A stretch of DNA of 64,000 nt from Bin125 sp026705025 (GTDB taxonomy: Bacteria; Chloroflexota; Dehalococcoidia; Bin125): positions 186,001-250,000 of the forward strand of contig JAPPBN010000045.1 of the NCBI GenBank assembly GCA_026705025.1. The letters are read 5' to 3'. The stretch's first letter is position 1; each line of letters starts with the position of its first letter. Made by a program: the position numbers and the translations under genes. Of the stretch, positions 33,289 through 42,599 are shown piece by piece. The notes beneath the pieces were generated by a model that ran no database searches, was not told the origin of the DNA, and was given only the letters and a program-made list of their open reading frames with translations.

Positions 33289-33951
33289 TTAGCCGGGAGG
33301 CTCGGTCGGACCCTGTTCCTCGGCCGCTTCTTCCTGCTCGACAGGAGGCGGAGGAATGATCAGCGCCTGGCCAATCTGAATGTTGGCCGCCTGTGCCTCT
33401 GTCAACCCGTTGTAGTTCATCAGGTCGACCCAGGTATAGCCAAAGGCGGCAGCGATTTGAGCGAGCGTGTCGCCTTCCTGGACGATGTAGATTTCACCGG
33501 GCGGTCGCTGCGGACCCTCCGGCTCTTCGCTGTCGGCGGTGGCTGGCGAGGCGACGCCGCAGCCGCCTTCGCGGATCGGGATGCGCAATTCCTGACCGAC
33601 GCTGAGCGTGTCAACGTCGACGATGTTGTTGAGTCGCTGGATTTCTTCAACGGTGAGACAGAACTGGGTGGCGATCGTGGCCAGGGTGTCACCGGGTTGC
33701 ACGACATAAATTGTCTCGGTGATCGGCGCTTCCTCAAAGACGACGTCGTCGCGAAAGAGGTACGGCGCAGGCAGCGGATCAGGCAGTGCCTCGACGGGAA
33801 TGTCTTCTTCAACAGCCGTGTTCTCGGCGGCAGGCACGGTTTCCGGAACTTCGGACACGGTTTCGGCTCCGCTGGTGCAACCAGTGGTGATCCCGCCGGA
33901 GAGAAGCACCGACAGCCCGATCAATGCGCCGATGATGCGGAGGAGCTTCAC
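33289..33951 (-). CDS. lipoprotein with two LysM domains
   Basis: About 220 residues from the GTG at 33951, which overlaps the stop of the M28 gene as GTGA. An in-frame ATG at 33999 would add 16 residues. The N terminus is a lipoprotein signal, LLRIIGALIGLSVLLSGG, ending in a lipobox ITTGC. An acidic Pro/Glu-rich stretch follows, then two LysM domains: IYVVQPGDTLATIATQF with a NN turn, and IYIVQEGDTLAQIAAAFGY. LysM domains bind N-acetylglucosamine polymers. No catalytic domain is present, so it is a cell-surface binding or scaffold protein. Confidence 0.87.
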   Translation of the reverse strand: MKLLRIIGALIGLSVLLSGGITTGCTSGAETVSEVPETVPAAENTAVEEDIPVEALPDPLPAPYLFRDDVVFEEAPITETIYVVQPGDTLATIATQFCLTVEEIQRLNNIVDVDTLSVGQELRIPIREGGCGVASPATADSEEPEGPQRPPGEIYIVQEGDTLAQIAAAFGYTWVDLMNYNGLTEAQAANIQIGQALIIPPPPVEQEEAAEEQGPTEPPG

Positions 33952-35453
33952 TCCTCTAGTGTCGCACGTGAAGATGATTGCGGTTCCTCTTCCCCGCATG
34001 AGATGGACGGTGAGATGGGGCTGCCGGCGCGTTGCAGCAGGCAGGCGAGGATGCCGTGATTCAGCCTGGAGATGTCGCCGAAGACGGCGAAGTCGACGTT
34101 GTCCAGGTTGTCCAACGGCGTGTGCAGGATCGCCCCCGGGGGAAAGACGAAGACGACCGGGATGCCGACACGAGAAAAACTGGCGTGGTCGGAGCCGAGG
34201 TTCAAGGGCAGGCTCCCTGGTCCGGCTGTGATCTGCAGGTCGGCGGCGACCGCATTGCTGATCTCGCTGATCTCGACGGAGGCAAGAATGCGGTACGGCG
34301 GCCGTCCGTCGCCAATCGCGTCAAGGTTGACCATGGCAGTCACCTCGGACAATCGGTCTTCAAGGCGGAGTTGCCTGACGTATTGGCGGGAGCCATGCAG
34401 GCCAAGTTCCTCGGCCCCGAACCCGATAAAACAGATGTCGCTCGAACTCGGGTGATTGGCCCAGATTGCGGCCAGAGCCAGCGTCAGCGCAGTGCCGGAT
34501 CCGTTGTCGTTGGCGCCGTCGACCTCAGGCACGGTGTCGTAGTGGCCACCCACGACCACGCGGCAAGCGCCACCGGGCTTGCGCGCGATTACGTTCTGTG
34601 ATTCACCAGCGCTCGGCGATGAAGCCGGAATGGAGGCGATTTCCCCCAAGCGGGCGCGGATCTCATCTCCTGCCTCCTTGCCGACGTGGAGAATCGGAAT
34701 CGAGACCGTATCGTCGCCCAGAGAGCCGCCGATTGATTCGTTCAGCGTCGGGTTAGTGACAATCAGTGCGATCGCGCCGGCAGCCTCGGCATGCGTCGCC
34801 TTGACGCGAAACTCGATCACTCCGCGATCGACAATCGCGATCCTGCCGGCCACGTCGGCCAAGGCGAAGTCGTCCACAGTGCCGACTCCCGCAACGTGAA
34901 CAAGTTCACCCTCGGTCGGTTCATTCGAGGAACCCGAGAAGCGGACCGCGAAGTTGCTGGAACCGTCGGCCAGGTCGATCCTCGCGATCTCCGCCTCAGC
35001 GGTGTAGGTGAACTGCTGGATCTCCACCTCGTATCCGAGGCCGCGGAAGACCTCCGCCATGTATGCGGCAGCGGCTTGTTCTTGTTCAGTGCCCGAGGCT
35101 CGTGGTCCCAGTTCTCCCGCGAGGTGATTGAGATAGCCGACTGCGACCTCGACGTCGAACTCTGGCTCCGGCGGGCCGCCGGGACTGCGGGGCCGCGACT
35201 CAGGCTGGACTTGCGGCTCGTCCGAGGGCGATTGGGACTCTTCCCGTTCCGCTTGCTGTTGTTCCAGTACCGGCTGTTCTTGCCCCGGTGCCGACACACC
35301 TGTCTGCTGCTGTTGCTGTGGTTGCTGTTGTGTAGCTGATTGTTGGGATTGCCGGTCGGCCGGTGCAGCAACCGGCCGCGTCTCGCCCTCGCTGCTGCAG
35401 CTGGCAAGGAGGATCGAAACGGTGAGGCAGTAGATCAGGAATCGAATCAGCAC
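33948..35453 (-). CDS. M28-family zinc aminopeptidase lipoprotein with PA domain
   Basis: About 501 residues from GTG 35453; longer upstream frames lack the signal peptide. The N terminus VLIRFLIYCLTVSILLASC is a lipoprotein signal. A Gln-rich low-complexity linker follows to about residue 95. A protease-associated insert (IVDRGVIEFRVKATHAEAAG) and the M28 di-zinc site come next: HYDTVPEVDGANDNGSG, FGAEELGLHGS, VNLDAIGDG, and SDHASFSRVGIP. All metal ligands are present, so it should be an active extracellular aminopeptidase. It is cotranscribed with the LysM lipoprotein. Confidence 0.9.
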   Translation of the reverse strand: MLIRFLIYCLTVSILLASCSSEGETRPVAAPADRQSQQSATQQQPQQQQQTGVSAPGQEQPVLEQQQAEREESQSPSDEPQVQPESRPRSPGGPPEPEFDVEVAVGYLNHLAGELGPRASGTEQEQAAAAYMAEVFRGLGYEVEIQQFTYTAEAEIARIDLADGSSNFAVRFSGSSNEPTEGELVHVAGVGTVDDFALADVAGRIAIVDRGVIEFRVKATHAEAAGAIALIVTNPTLNESIGGSLGDDTVSIPILHVGKEAGDEIRARLGEIASIPASSPSAGESQNVIARKPGGACRVVVGGHYDTVPEVDGANDNGSGTALTLALAAIWANHPSSSDICFIGFGAEELGLHGSRQYVRQLRLEDRLSEVTAMVNLDAIGDGRPPYRILASVEISEISNAVAADLQITAGPGSLPLNLGSDHASFSRVGIPVVFVFPPGAILHTPLDNLDNVDFAVFGDISRLNHGILACLLQRAGSPISPSISCGEEEPQSSSRATLEE

Positions 35454-35470
35454 GGGCGTGCCGGGTCGGG

Positions 35471-35872
35471 CTAGCGGTTGCGGCGGAAGAAGCGTTTCAG
35501 CGGACTCTGCTTTGACTGTTCGTAGCTGATGTATCGATCGCGCCAATAGCCGCCGCGCGGTTGACCGGCTTGTCGATTTCCGCCTCGCGACGTCCAGAAC
35601 AGGCCGATCACGAACACCACGATGCCAACCACCGCGAGCCACAGGCCTCCACCTCGAAGCACGAGGCCAATGATCAGCAGTGCCGCCCCAAGGAGCAGCA
35701 GGTGGTTAGCGGTGAGCGCTGGCGCTTTGCCCACGACCGCCGAACCGAATCGTTGGATGGCCAGTCTGATCGGCCCCGGTCTGCGCGACTGTCTCCGTCG
35801 CCAGTCAAAGTCCTCGATGTTCGACAGGACTTCCTCAACGTCGCGTTCGAGTCGGTCTGAACCGTCCGACAT
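35471..35872 (-). CDS. small two-TM membrane protein
   Basis: A 133-residue protein. ATG at 35872 follows GGAGGAG and is preferred over an open frame 26 codons longer. The N-terminal 60 residues are charged (ERDVEEVLSNIEDFDWRRR), followed by two helices near residues 65-83 (LLLLGAALLIIGLVL) and 88-106 (LAVVGIVVFVIGLFW), then a basic Arg-rich tail ending RFFRRNR. Both ends are probably cytoplasmic. It stops 17 bases before the M28 start. Function unknown. Confidence 0.78.
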   Translation of the reverse strand: MSDGSDRLERDVEEVLSNIEDFDWRRRQSRRPGPIRLAIQRFGSAVVGKAPALTANHLLLLGAALLIIGLVLRGGGLWLAVVGIVVFVIGLFWTSRGGNRQAGQPRGGYWRDRYISYEQSKQSPLKRFFRRNR

Positions 35873-35903
35873 GGTCGCTCCTCCGCTGCCCGTTGCCACC
35901 AGT

Positions 35904-37511
35904 TTAGCGCGGTTCGAGACGTCCCCACCCGCCGCCGCCCGGGGTTTCAACGCGGATCACGTCGCCAGGCTCCACATTGATCGTGATCTTGCCGGGCAGC
36001 TTGCGGCGCACCGGCCGTCCGCTGGCGGAAGTCGTTTCCAGGCTGTTGCGACCTGGTCCTCCGGGCTCGCCGCCCTGTGATCCCCAGGGCTGCTGGGTTC
36101 GTCGCTCAGTGATGAGCGTCAGTTGAGCGGATCCAAGGAACTGGGTCCGGCGAATCAAGCCGTGTCCCCCACGATGCCGGCCGCTCCCGCCGGATCTCGG
36201 CCGGATGCTGTTCTCGACGACGCGGAGGGGATAGGCCAGTTCGAGGGCCTCGGCCGGCGTGTTCAGTGTGTTGGTCATGTGTGAGTGCGCGGCGTCGAGG
36301 CCCTGTCCCTCCGGACCGCCGCCCAGTCCGCCGCCCGACGTTTCGTAGTACGCCCAGGGCTGACCGTTGCGAGGGTCGATCCCGCCCGCCGTGAGATTGT
36401 TCATCGTTCCCGACGAGGCCGCCGGCATCCGCTGCGGCAGCAACTGATTAAACGCACCCCAGACGGTGTCGACGATGCGCTGCGAAGTCTCGACATTGCC
36501 GGCTGCAACCGCAACCGGTGATTGAGCGGCCACAACGGATCGCTCGGGCAGGGAGAAGGTGATCGGCCGGAAGAGTCCGGAGTTCATCGGGGTGTCGGGC
36601 GGCAGCAGGCAGCGGATCACGTAGTAGCAGGCCGACCGGGTGACAGGGGCCACGGCGTTGATCGAGGCGGCCCGTTGCGGGGCACTGCCGGAGAAATTGA
36701 AGTGGGCGCGATCCTCCGACAGGATCAGCTTGAGTCTGATGGGAACCGGTTCGGGCGAATGTCCGTCGTCGTCCAACGAGTCACTGAATTCCCACGTCCC
36801 GTGCGGCAACTGCGTCAGCGCTGCACGCGTCAGCCGCTCTCCGTAGTCAAGTAATGCCTTAGTCGTCCCCAGATAGCTGTCGTCTCCGTAGTCGCGATGC
36901 AGGTCGGCGATCCGGCGTTCGCCCAATCGTTGCGCGGCGATCTGGGCATTGAAATCGCCGCGCCGTTCGTCGGGTGTTCGCACGTTGCGCAGGATCAGGT
37001 CCATCGCCTCTTCGACGAGGTCGCCGGCGCGATAGAGGCGGATCGGCGGGATCACGATCCCTTCCTGGATCAACTCGCGTGCGACCGGCATCGAGCCGGG
37101 CGCCATGCCGCCGATGTCGGCCTGATGAGCACGGCTGGCGACGTACCCGATCGGCTCGTCGCCGTCCGCCGTGTCGTGGGCGAAGACCGGCGAGACCATG
37201 GTCACGTCGGGTAAGTGGGTGCCGCCGAGGAACGGGTCGTTGAGGATGGCCAGGTCGCCGGGCCGCCAGGGCGCCAGACGCTCGACGGCACGAACCGACT
37301 CCTGCATGGCGCCCAGGTGGACGGGGATGTGAGCAGCCTGCGCGAGCAACTGGCCTTCCCGATCGAAGACCGCGCAGGAAAAGTCGGCGCGTTCCTTGAT
37401 GTTTGGCGAGAGCGCAGTATGGCGAAGCGCGGCCCCCATCTCTTCGGCGATCGAACTGACCAATGAGTCGAGAATGGCGAGCCGCGCAGGGTCAATGTTG
37501 ACATCTGTCAT
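35904..37511 (-). CDS. HyuB-type hydantoinase/oxoprolinase subunit B
   Basis: A 535-residue hydantoinase B/oxoprolinase family protein. ATG at 37511 has GAAGGT about 8 bases upstream; the frame extends further but without motifs. Seen are MGAALRHTALSPNIKERADFS, ILNDPFLGGTHLPDV, ASRAHQADIGGMAPGS and the Gly-rich C terminus GGSGRHRGGHGLIRR and ETPGGGGWG. It begins 11 bases after HyuA on the same strand. The pair hydrolyses cyclic amides with ATP, such as 5-oxoproline or N-methylhydantoin, or carboxylates acetone/acetophenone-type ketones in related complexes. The substrate is undetermined. Confidence 0.92.
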   Translation of the reverse strand: MTDVNIDPARLAILDSLVSSIAEEMGAALRHTALSPNIKERADFSCAVFDREGQLLAQAAHIPVHLGAMQESVRAVERLAPWRPGDLAILNDPFLGGTHLPDVTMVSPVFAHDTADGDEPIGYVASRAHQADIGGMAPGSMPVARELIQEGIVIPPIRLYRAGDLVEEAMDLILRNVRTPDERRGDFNAQIAAQRLGERRIADLHRDYGDDSYLGTTKALLDYGERLTRAALTQLPHGTWEFSDSLDDDGHSPEPVPIRLKLILSEDRAHFNFSGSAPQRAASINAVAPVTRSACYYVIRCLLPPDTPMNSGLFRPITFSLPERSVVAAQSPVAVAAGNVETSQRIVDTVWGAFNQLLPQRMPAASSGTMNNLTAGGIDPRNGQPWAYYETSGGGLGGGPEGQGLDAAHSHMTNTLNTPAEALELAYPLRVVENSIRPRSGGSGRHRGGHGLIRRTQFLGSAQLTLITERRTQQPWGSQGGEPGGPGRNSLETTSASGRPVRRKLPGKITINVEPGDVIRVETPGGGGWGRLEPR

Positions 37512-37522
37512 GTTGCCGACCT

Positions 37523-39541
37523 TCAGGACTCGCGTCTGAGCAGCAAGCTGCCGGAGGGAAGCGAGGACGCTGCCCAGCCGGGAGGAACTGTCACCGTCGT
37601 GTCGAGCTGGGTGATCACCGCTGGTCCGGAAACGGATCCAGAGATTGACTCGCGCGGCAAAATCCGAGTCTCGAGTGGACGCTGCCACGTGACGACCGCC
37701 GTGCGTGGTTCACTCGACGTCCCCTCGTGCGACGCGGCGACCGCTCCCTCGTAACCCGGATGCCGAGCCTTGGCTCGCGCCGTCACGACCTCAACAGGCG
37801 TGTCGAGCGAGGAGAATCCGAAACGCTCGCTGTGCGCATCATGGAACGCACTGCGTACCAACTCCGCCTGATGCCCAGCGTTCAGCGACACGGTGAGTTC
37901 GTGAGATTGACCGCGATAGCGAAGGTCGGCGGCATACTCAACGCTGACCCCCTCGTCGTAGCCATCTTCCGCAATCGCCTGACGGACTTGCGCGTCGATA
38001 CTGGCAAGCGCGCTGTCGAGGGGTTCAACGGCGCCTGTTGCATCAGGCTGGATGGTGAGGTGCAGCCCCTGTTCCGAGTCCCGAGTGATGTCCGAAATCA
38101 ACATACCGGCGGCTGACAACACACCCGGAGACGACGGGATCAACGCCTGAGGGATTCCCACCACATCGGCCAGATCGCACGCGTGCAGCGGACCGGCGCC
38201 GCCGAAAGCGACGAGCGTGAAGTTGGCCGGATCGTAACCACGCTCGACCGAGATCACTCGCAAGGCGCGCGCCATATTGGCGTTGACGACATCGATCACG
38301 GCCTGCGCCGCGGCCTCGACCGAACCGAACGGCTCGGCGATCGTGTCGATCGCCTGGCGCGCCCGTGCAACGTCCAATGAGACGGTGCCGCCGAGCTGTT
38401 GTTCCGGCCTCAGCCGCCCAAGCACCGTGTGGGCGTCGGTCACGGTGGGCAGCGAGCCGACTCCATACGCGGCGGGACCAGGATCAGCCCCGGCGGATTG
38501 TGGGCCTACCCGCAAGGCGCCCCCCGGATCGAACCAGGCGATCGAGCCGCCGCCCGCGCCGACCGTGTGCAAGTCGACGGCCGGCGTGCGAATCGGCATG
38601 TCGTCGACGACCAGGTCGGTGCGCTCCAGCAACCGGCCCGGGCACAGCGCAACGTCGGCGGAGGTGCCCCCCATGTCGAATGTGATTGCCTGCGGGAAGC
38701 CATCGGATTCGGCGGCCGCAAACGCCCCGGCGACGCCGCCGGCCGGCCCGGAGAGAACGGTGCGGACGGCGTTGCGTCCGGCCGAGCCGGCCGTCAGCGA
38801 GCCGCCGTTGGATTGCATGATTCGCAGTCGCACGCCGTTCGCGCCGTCGCGATTGAGTTGTGCTTCCAGGGCGTCGAGATAGTTGGCCATCACCGGAGCG
38901 AGGTACGCGTTGGCCGTCGTGGTGCTCATCCGCTCGAACTCGCGGTGCTGGGGGAGCACTTCGTACGAGGCAGAGACGTTGAACCCGCGATTCCGGGCTC
39001 GGACTGCGGCCAGCTCTTCGTGCGCGGAGTTGATGAAGCTAAAGAGGAAGCAGATCGCGACGCTGCGCACGCCCGTCCGCTCGATTCGATCGAGCACCGT
39101 ATCAAGCTGCTCCAGGTCCAGTGCAGTGACCAGTTCTCCGTCGGCGGCAATTCGTTCGTCCACCTCGAAGCGCCAGCGCTGTGGAACCAACGGTTCGTGT
39201 CGTTGAGGATGCAGCGCATAAAGATCTGGCCGGGCCTGGCGTCCAATCACGAGCGTGTCGCGGAACCCGCTGGTGGTGATCAGCGCCGTGGGCGCGCCGG
39301 TTCGGGTGAGCAGTGTGTTCGTGGCCACCGTCGATCCATGCACGACCTCCTCGGGCGACCAGCCGAACTCGGTCAGTCCGGCGATGATCGCGCGGCCGGG
39401 ATCATCGGGCGTGGATGGCCGCTTGGCGATGCTGATCTCGCCGTTTCGGAGGAAGACGAAATCGGTGAAGGTGCCGCCGACATCGACGCCAAGCAGCAGA
39501 TCGTGCTGTGGCGACGCTTGGTCAGGTTCGTTGGTTGGCAT
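37523..39541 (-). CDS. HyuA-type hydantoinase/oxoprolinase subunit A
   Basis: A 672-residue ATP-dependent subunit of the hydantoinase A/oxoprolinase family with an ASKHA fold. Seen are the phosphate-1 loop LLGVDVGGTFTDFVFL, VVHGSTVATNTLLTRTGA, MQSNGGSL, VLSGPAGGVAGA, TFDMGGTSADVAL and VAFGGAGPLHAC. The C-terminal beta-rich part starts near residue 520. It is the first gene of the HyuA-HyuB pair and is divergent from rplY. The intact nucleotide-binding loops argue for an active enzyme. Confidence 0.93.
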   Translation of the reverse strand: MPTNEPDQASPQHDLLLGVDVGGTFTDFVFLRNGEISIAKRPSTPDDPGRAIIAGLTEFGWSPEEVVHGSTVATNTLLTRTGAPTALITTSGFRDTLVIGRQARPDLYALHPQRHEPLVPQRWRFEVDERIAADGELVTALDLEQLDTVLDRIERTGVRSVAICFLFSFINSAHEELAAVRARNRGFNVSASYEVLPQHREFERMSTTTANAYLAPVMANYLDALEAQLNRDGANGVRLRIMQSNGGSLTAGSAGRNAVRTVLSGPAGGVAGAFAAAESDGFPQAITFDMGGTSADVALCPGRLLERTDLVVDDMPIRTPAVDLHTVGAGGGSIAWFDPGGALRVGPQSAGADPGPAAYGVGSLPTVTDAHTVLGRLRPEQQLGGTVSLDVARARQAIDTIAEPFGSVEAAAQAVIDVVNANMARALRVISVERGYDPANFTLVAFGGAGPLHACDLADVVGIPQALIPSSPGVLSAAGMLISDITRDSEQGLHLTIQPDATGAVEPLDSALASIDAQVRQAIAEDGYDEGVSVEYAADLRYRGQSHELTVSLNAGHQAELVRSAFHDAHSERFGFSSLDTPVEVVTARAKARHPGYEGAVAASHEGTSSEPRTAVVTWQRPLETRILPRESISGSVSGPAVITQLDTTVTVPPGWAASSLPSGSLLLRRES

Positions 39542-39659
39542 GCTCGTGCCAGTCTACGAGGCGTGTGCGATTTGCTTGACTGCCTGTACATGCCCTCATA
39601 GCGTCAGTTGATAGGCTCTCTGACGACCGGCGAAACACGCTTGAGATGGATGGATTGCG

Positions 39660-40325
39660 ATGTCTGATGCTGCCGAAATCGTGCTGCAAACGAAGAGTCG
39701 GTCGGTGCTGGGCAAACGAGTCAAGCAACTGCGCCGTGACGGCCTCGTCCCTGGGAACCTCTACGGTCGTGGCCGCGACTCCCGCGCCATCCAGGCCGAT
39801 CTGACCGAGATTGAACGGGTCTTCGGCACGGTCGACCGTAACGCTGTAGTAGATATGTCCATTGATGGCGCCAGCGCGACGATTCCGGTCGTCTTGCGCG
39901 AAATCCAGCGGCACCCGGTCAGCCGCAGCCTGTTGCACCTGGACTTCTACGAAGTGGATCTCACGCGTGCGATTCACTCCGAAGCTCGTCTGGTCCTGAT
40001 TGGCGACTCGGAGGCCGTGGCGATGGGCGGTACGGTCGTGCAATCGCTCGACACGATCACGCTTGAGGCGTTGCCGACAGAGATGCCATCCGTGCTCGAG
40101 GTCGACATTTCGGTGCTCACCGAGTTCGGACATTCCGTCCTCGTTCGCGACATGACCTTGCCCGAAGGTGTGATCGCCGTCACCGATGGCGCTGTGGCGG
40201 TCGCGACCGCGCTCGCGCCTCGCGTGACCGAGGAAGAAGAGGAAGCCGAAGAGCTGGCGGCGGAAGAAGCCCTGGCCGAGGCCGCAGAAGGAGAAGCGGA
40301 AGAAGAGGAAGAGTCGGAGGAGTAG
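39660..40325 (+). CDS. rplY: ribosomal protein bL25, CTC form
   Basis: A 221-residue 50S protein that binds 5S rRNA. The N-terminal L25 domain has GKRVKQLRRDGLVPGNLYGRG near residues 18-38 and HPVSRSLLHLDFYEVDL near 86-102. The C-terminal TL5/CTC domain follows to about residue 190, then a 30-residue Glu/Ala tail (EEEEEAEELAAEEALAEAAE). The tail is common in CTC proteins. It is monocistronic, convergent with rlmN; the stops are 4 bases apart inside a near-perfect palindrome. Confidence 0.95.
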   Translation: MSDAAEIVLQTKSRSVLGKRVKQLRRDGLVPGNLYGRGRDSRAIQADLTEIERVFGTVDRNAVVDMSIDGASATIPVVLREIQRHPVSRSLLHLDFYEVDLTRAIHSEARLVLIGDSEAVAMGGTVVQSLDTITLEALPTEMPSVLEVDISVLTEFGHSVLVRDMTLPEGVIAVTDGAVAVATALAPRVTEEEEEAEELAAEEALAEAAEGEAEEEEESEE

Positions 40326-40329
40326 CTCG

Positions 40330-40335
<6 letters not shown>
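40320..40335. terminator. palindrome spanning two convergent stop codons
   Basis: GAGTAGC (40320-40326) and GCTACTC (40329-40335) are perfect inverted copies two bases apart. They include the TAG of rplY and the stop of rlmN. It could serve transcripts from both sides. The tight loop and lack of a T-run make this weak. Confidence 0.3.
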
Positions 40336-41359
<1,024 letters not shown>

Positions 41360-41367
<8 letters not shown>

Positions 41368-42310
41368 CTTCGGTTCCGAACCGGCGACCGATCAGATCAC
41401 GCGTCCCCCGGACGAATTCCTCGGCGCTCAGCTCCCGCTTGCCGGCGCGCTGGATTCGGACGATGTCGAGCACGCCTGTGCCCGTTGAGACCGTAATGTG
41501 ATGACCGGCAGAAACGATCGTGCCCGGCGATTCCGGCGCTTCACCGTCACCGACGACGGCCTCTGTGATGCGAATGGCAGTCTTGCCCAGATGTGTGGAT
41601 GCGCCGGGCCAGGGCGTGTAGGCCCGGACGCGCCGGGCGATCGCTAGCGCTGAAGAAGACCAGTCGATCTGGCCTTGCTGCTTCTTCATGCGCCGAGCCC
41701 TGCTTGCCTGTTCCTGCTGCTGCGCGACCGGGGCAATCGACCCCTCCAGCCAGTCGGGCATGGTCTCAAGCAGCAACTCGGCCCCCAGCTCGGCGAGCCG
41801 ATCGCTGAGATGACCGGCATGTTCGGCTGGATCGATCACGGTCACCCGCTGGCGCAAAATGTCGCCCGTGTCCTCGGTTTCGTCGACCAGCATGATCGTC
41901 ACGCCGGTTTCGGCGTCGCCGTGGAGGATCGCCGCAGAAATCGGCGAGGCGCCGCGCCAGCGTGGCAACAGCGAGGCGTGAACGTTGAGGGTGCCGTGTG
42001 CCGGCAGATCGAGTATCTCAGTCGGAATGATCTGGCCGTAGGCGGCGACCACCTGCAGATCGGGCTTCAGGCTGCCAATCTGTGCAATCGCTGCAGGATC
42101 GCGTAAGCGCGCCGGCTGCAGAGCAGGGATGCCGTGCTCGGCGGCCAACTTCTTGATCGGTGGTGGCTTGAGCGAGCGGCCGCGCCCGGCACGCGCGTCC
42201 GGCTGGGTGATGACGGCGATCGGCCGGTATGGACTGTCGATCAACGCCCGCAGCGTCGGCAAAGCGAAGTCAGGCGATCCATAGAAGAGGACTCGCGGCG
42301 CGTCGGGCAT
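41360..42310 (-). CDS. fmt: methionyl-tRNA formyltransferase
   Basis: A 316-residue formyltransferase for initiator Met-tRNA. The N-terminal Rossmann domain shows RVLFYGSPDFALPTLRAL, TQPDARAGRGRSLKPPPIK and the catalytic region LNVHASLLPRWRGASPISAAI with Asn, His and a downstream Asp in TGDILRQ. The C-terminal OB-like tRNA-binding domain starts near residue 205. It follows secG by 28 bases and overlaps rlmN, so it belongs to a translation/secretion operon. Confidence 0.96.
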
Positions 42311-42338
42311 GGTCCTGCCGAGAAGTTGTCGAGCGCAG

Positions 42339-42566
42339 TCAGACCTGGGTGGCCGCGATGCTGAGCCCGACGAAGATGAGCATCAGCACGATCGTGCCCC
42401 GGAACAGCGTGCGTTCCAGGCCGCGGCGTGTTCGGTACGAAGACTCCGCGCCGGCGCCGCCGAAGATGTTGCCTAATCCGGCTCCCTTGGCCTGCAGGAT
42501 GACCGCGGCGATCACGACGAGCGCGACCAGGATTTGTATGACGTTGAGGAGTTCAGACGTACTCAC
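42339..42566 (-). CDS. secG: preprotein translocase subunit SecG
   Basis: A 75-residue membrane protein with two helices, residues 5-25 (ELLNVIQILVALVVIAAVIL) and 53-72 (LFRGTIVLMLIFVGLSI). The cytoplasmic loop is characteristic of SecG: GAGLGNIFGGAG followed by the RTRRGLERTLFRGT segment. It joins SecYE in the translocon. It lies between yvcK and fmt. Confidence 0.93.
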   Translation of the reverse strand: MSTSELLNVIQILVALVVIAAVILQAKGAGLGNIFGGAGAESSYRTRRGLERTLFRGTIVLMLIFVGLSIAATQV

Positions 42567-42599
42567 GCTCTTGTTGTACCTGACTTCACTGCCTGTGGG

